This document shows positions 63,337 through 64,000 of a DNA stretch of 64,000 bases, piece after piece (positions within the stretch are counted from its first letter, which is position 1; each line of letters begins with the position of its first letter). Source of the DNA: Flavobacterium limnosediminis JC2902 (GTDB taxonomy: Bacteria; Bacteroidota; Bacteroidia; Flavobacteriales; Flavobacteriaceae); the NCBI RefSeq assembly GCF_000498535.1, contig NZ_AVGG01000031.1, forward strand, positions 1 through 64,000, in the 5' to 3' direction. The notes beneath the pieces are model-generated. The model was not told the DNA's origin, made no database searches, and saw only the letters and a program-made list of their open reading frames with translations. A program made the translations under genes and the position numbers.

Positions 63337-63402
63337 TTAAGAAAGGATTAGTATCCTCCTTTTCCATTTTTGCTTTTAATATCAATGTTATCTCCTAATG
63401 TA
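63335..63402 (-). pseudogene. Diverged copy of the rpsA 3' end and 3' UTR (copy 2)
   Basis: It matches 63641-63720 including the rpsA 3' UTR GGTTAAGAAAGGATTAG, but with an internal 12-bp deletion (the LAELK region) and a few substitutions. On the minus strand it would read LGDNIDIKSKNGKGGY and stop, so it is a degraded duplicate. Confidence 0.82.
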
Positions 63403-63528
63403 ATTGTATGCTGATTTAATTCGTGAATTTGTGGCGGAAAAATAATTTTAAAAACCACTAATTCACGAATTATCAGAAAGAGTTTTATAGAATTCCGATT
63501 TGTAGAGGAAGTAATATTCGAATTCGGG
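63403..63528. repeat. Element with an 18-bp inverted repeat, copy 2
   Basis: This is the second copy of the 63211-63336 element with about six substitutions. Arms are at 63417-63434 and 63455-63472. It also starts immediately after an rpsA-tail copy. Confidence 0.82.
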
Positions 63529-63605
63529 ATATTATTTAAAAAGAGATTGCTCTTTCGTCGAGATAATAGCACGTATAAACTAATAATAACAAATGAAAGC
63601 ATAAA

Positions 63606-63631
63606 AAAAGCCCCGCAAATGCGGGGCTTTT
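63606..63631 (-). terminator. Intrinsic terminator of rpsA
   Basis: AAAAGCCCCGC pairs with GCGGGGCTTTT (11 bp) around AAAT, 20-odd bases after the rpsA stop codon. T's on the minus strand. Confidence 0.9.
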
Positions 63632-63653
63632 AAATATTCAGGTTAAGAAAGGA

Positions 63654-64000
63654 TTAGTTTCCTCCTTTTTCCATTTTCGCTTTTAATTCAGCAAGAATAT
63701 CATTGTTATCTCCTAATGTAGATGCAGGTGCATTTGTAGAAGATGCAGTGTTAGCTTCAGAAGCTTTCACGTTTTTCTCTTCTTCTTCGCGGAAGATAGC
63801 AGTGTGAGAAGCAACTACTCTTTTGAATTCTTTGTTGAACTCGATTACTTTGAAATCAGCAGTTTCGCCTTTTTTCAATTTCTTTCCGTCTTCTTTTTCA
63901 AGGTGACGTGTAGGAATGAAAGCAACGATATCATCACCGAATTCTACAGTAGCTCCTTTGTCAACGATTTCAGAGATAGTTCCGTTGTGGATAGTTCCAA
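63654..64000 (-). CDS. rpsA: 30S ribosomal protein S1, C-terminal part (continues beyond window)
   Basis: About 115 C-terminal codons are visible and the 5' part is off the right edge. The last S1 RNA-binding domain reads GTISEIVDKGATVEFGDDIVAFIPTRH, then LEKEDGKKLKKGETADFKVIEFNKEFKRVVASHTAIF. A linker rich in Ser, Ala and Pro and the tail TLGDNNDILAELKAKMEKGGN end the protein. S1 binds mRNA on the 30S subunit, and in Flavobacterium, which rarely uses Shine-Dalgarno pairing, it may be especially important for initiation. The 3' end of this gene is duplicated twice downstream (see findings). Confidence 0.93.
   Translation of the reverse strand, partial: GTIHNGTISEIVDKGATVEFGDDIVAFIPTRHLEKEDGKKLKKGETADFKVIEFNKEFKRVVASHTAIFREEEEKNVKASEANTASSTNAPASTLGDNNDILAELKAKMEKGGN

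Noticed and set aside
63348..63602. 84-codon minus-strand frame downstream of rpsA
   Set aside because: It consists of the hairpin element and a degraded rpsA-tail copy, with no start context.

Overview
The window is about 64 kb of a Bacteroidota chromosome, most likely a Flavobacterium-like member of the Flavobacteriaceae. This rests on AT-rich DNA, promoters of the TAnnTTTG type, A-rich leaders without Shine-Dalgarno sequences, type IX secretion (T9SS) sorting domains, a PorP/SprF protein, and many lipoproteins with a ...SC lipobox. No database search was possible. Family names come from motifs read directly in the translations.

Layout. (1) 1-4.5 kb: a T9SS/gliding triad made of a partial type-B-sorted Ig-repeat adhesin, a PorP/SprF barrel and a PorE-like TPR/propeller/OmpA protein. 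(2) 4.5-9 kb, minus strand: pyrR, pyrB, a small STAS-like protein, rnz, pdxH and a CAP-domain lipoprotein. (3) 9-15.9 kb, plus strand: a secreted lipoprotein, two pirins around a small acetyltransferase, a CDF-like transporter, a DUF membrane protein and an NmrA-like oxidoreductase. (4) 15.9-25.9 kb: an ABC-F ATPase, two envelope lipoproteins, a transaldolase-like aldolase with an unusual leader, an SDR/outer-membrane pair, a dipeptide epimerase, the SRP RNA, glutaminyl cyclase and holA. (5) 25.9-36.8 kb: a lone HsdR_N nuclease-fold protein, a glycosyltransferase, an OmpA lipoprotein, a LytS/LytTR two-component pair, a YciO/Sua5-type gene, a UvrD-type helicase and two tandem 390-residue paralogs. 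(6) 36.8-50.9 kb: a possible 45-codon gene, an M1 peptidase, a Dph6-like ATPase, a TlpA-like lipoprotein, recG, bestrophin, a proline iminopeptidase-like hydrolase, an AsmA-like protein and pheT.

(7) 51-62.7 kb is the most distinctive region. It holds four consecutive minus-strand genes for large secreted proteins with type A T9SS sorting domains. Their 3' halves and terminators are near-identical, two of them share an 82-bp upstream block, and their N-terminal recognition modules differ (leucine-rich repeats in three, a 14-repeat delta-60 propeller in one). Patches of identity alternate between copies, which suggests gene conversion.

(8) 62.66-63.65 kb is non-coding but highly structured. 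It has a 14-unit minisatellite of 21/22-bp units, then two copies of the 3' end of rpsA, each joined to a 126-bp element that carries an 18-bp inverted repeat. The authentic rpsA 3' end follows and runs off the right edge.

The best candidates for undescribed biology are the promoter/terminator-conserved cassette family in (7), the rpsA-tail duplication in (8), and the recurrent short-word repeats in leaders just upstream of start codons.
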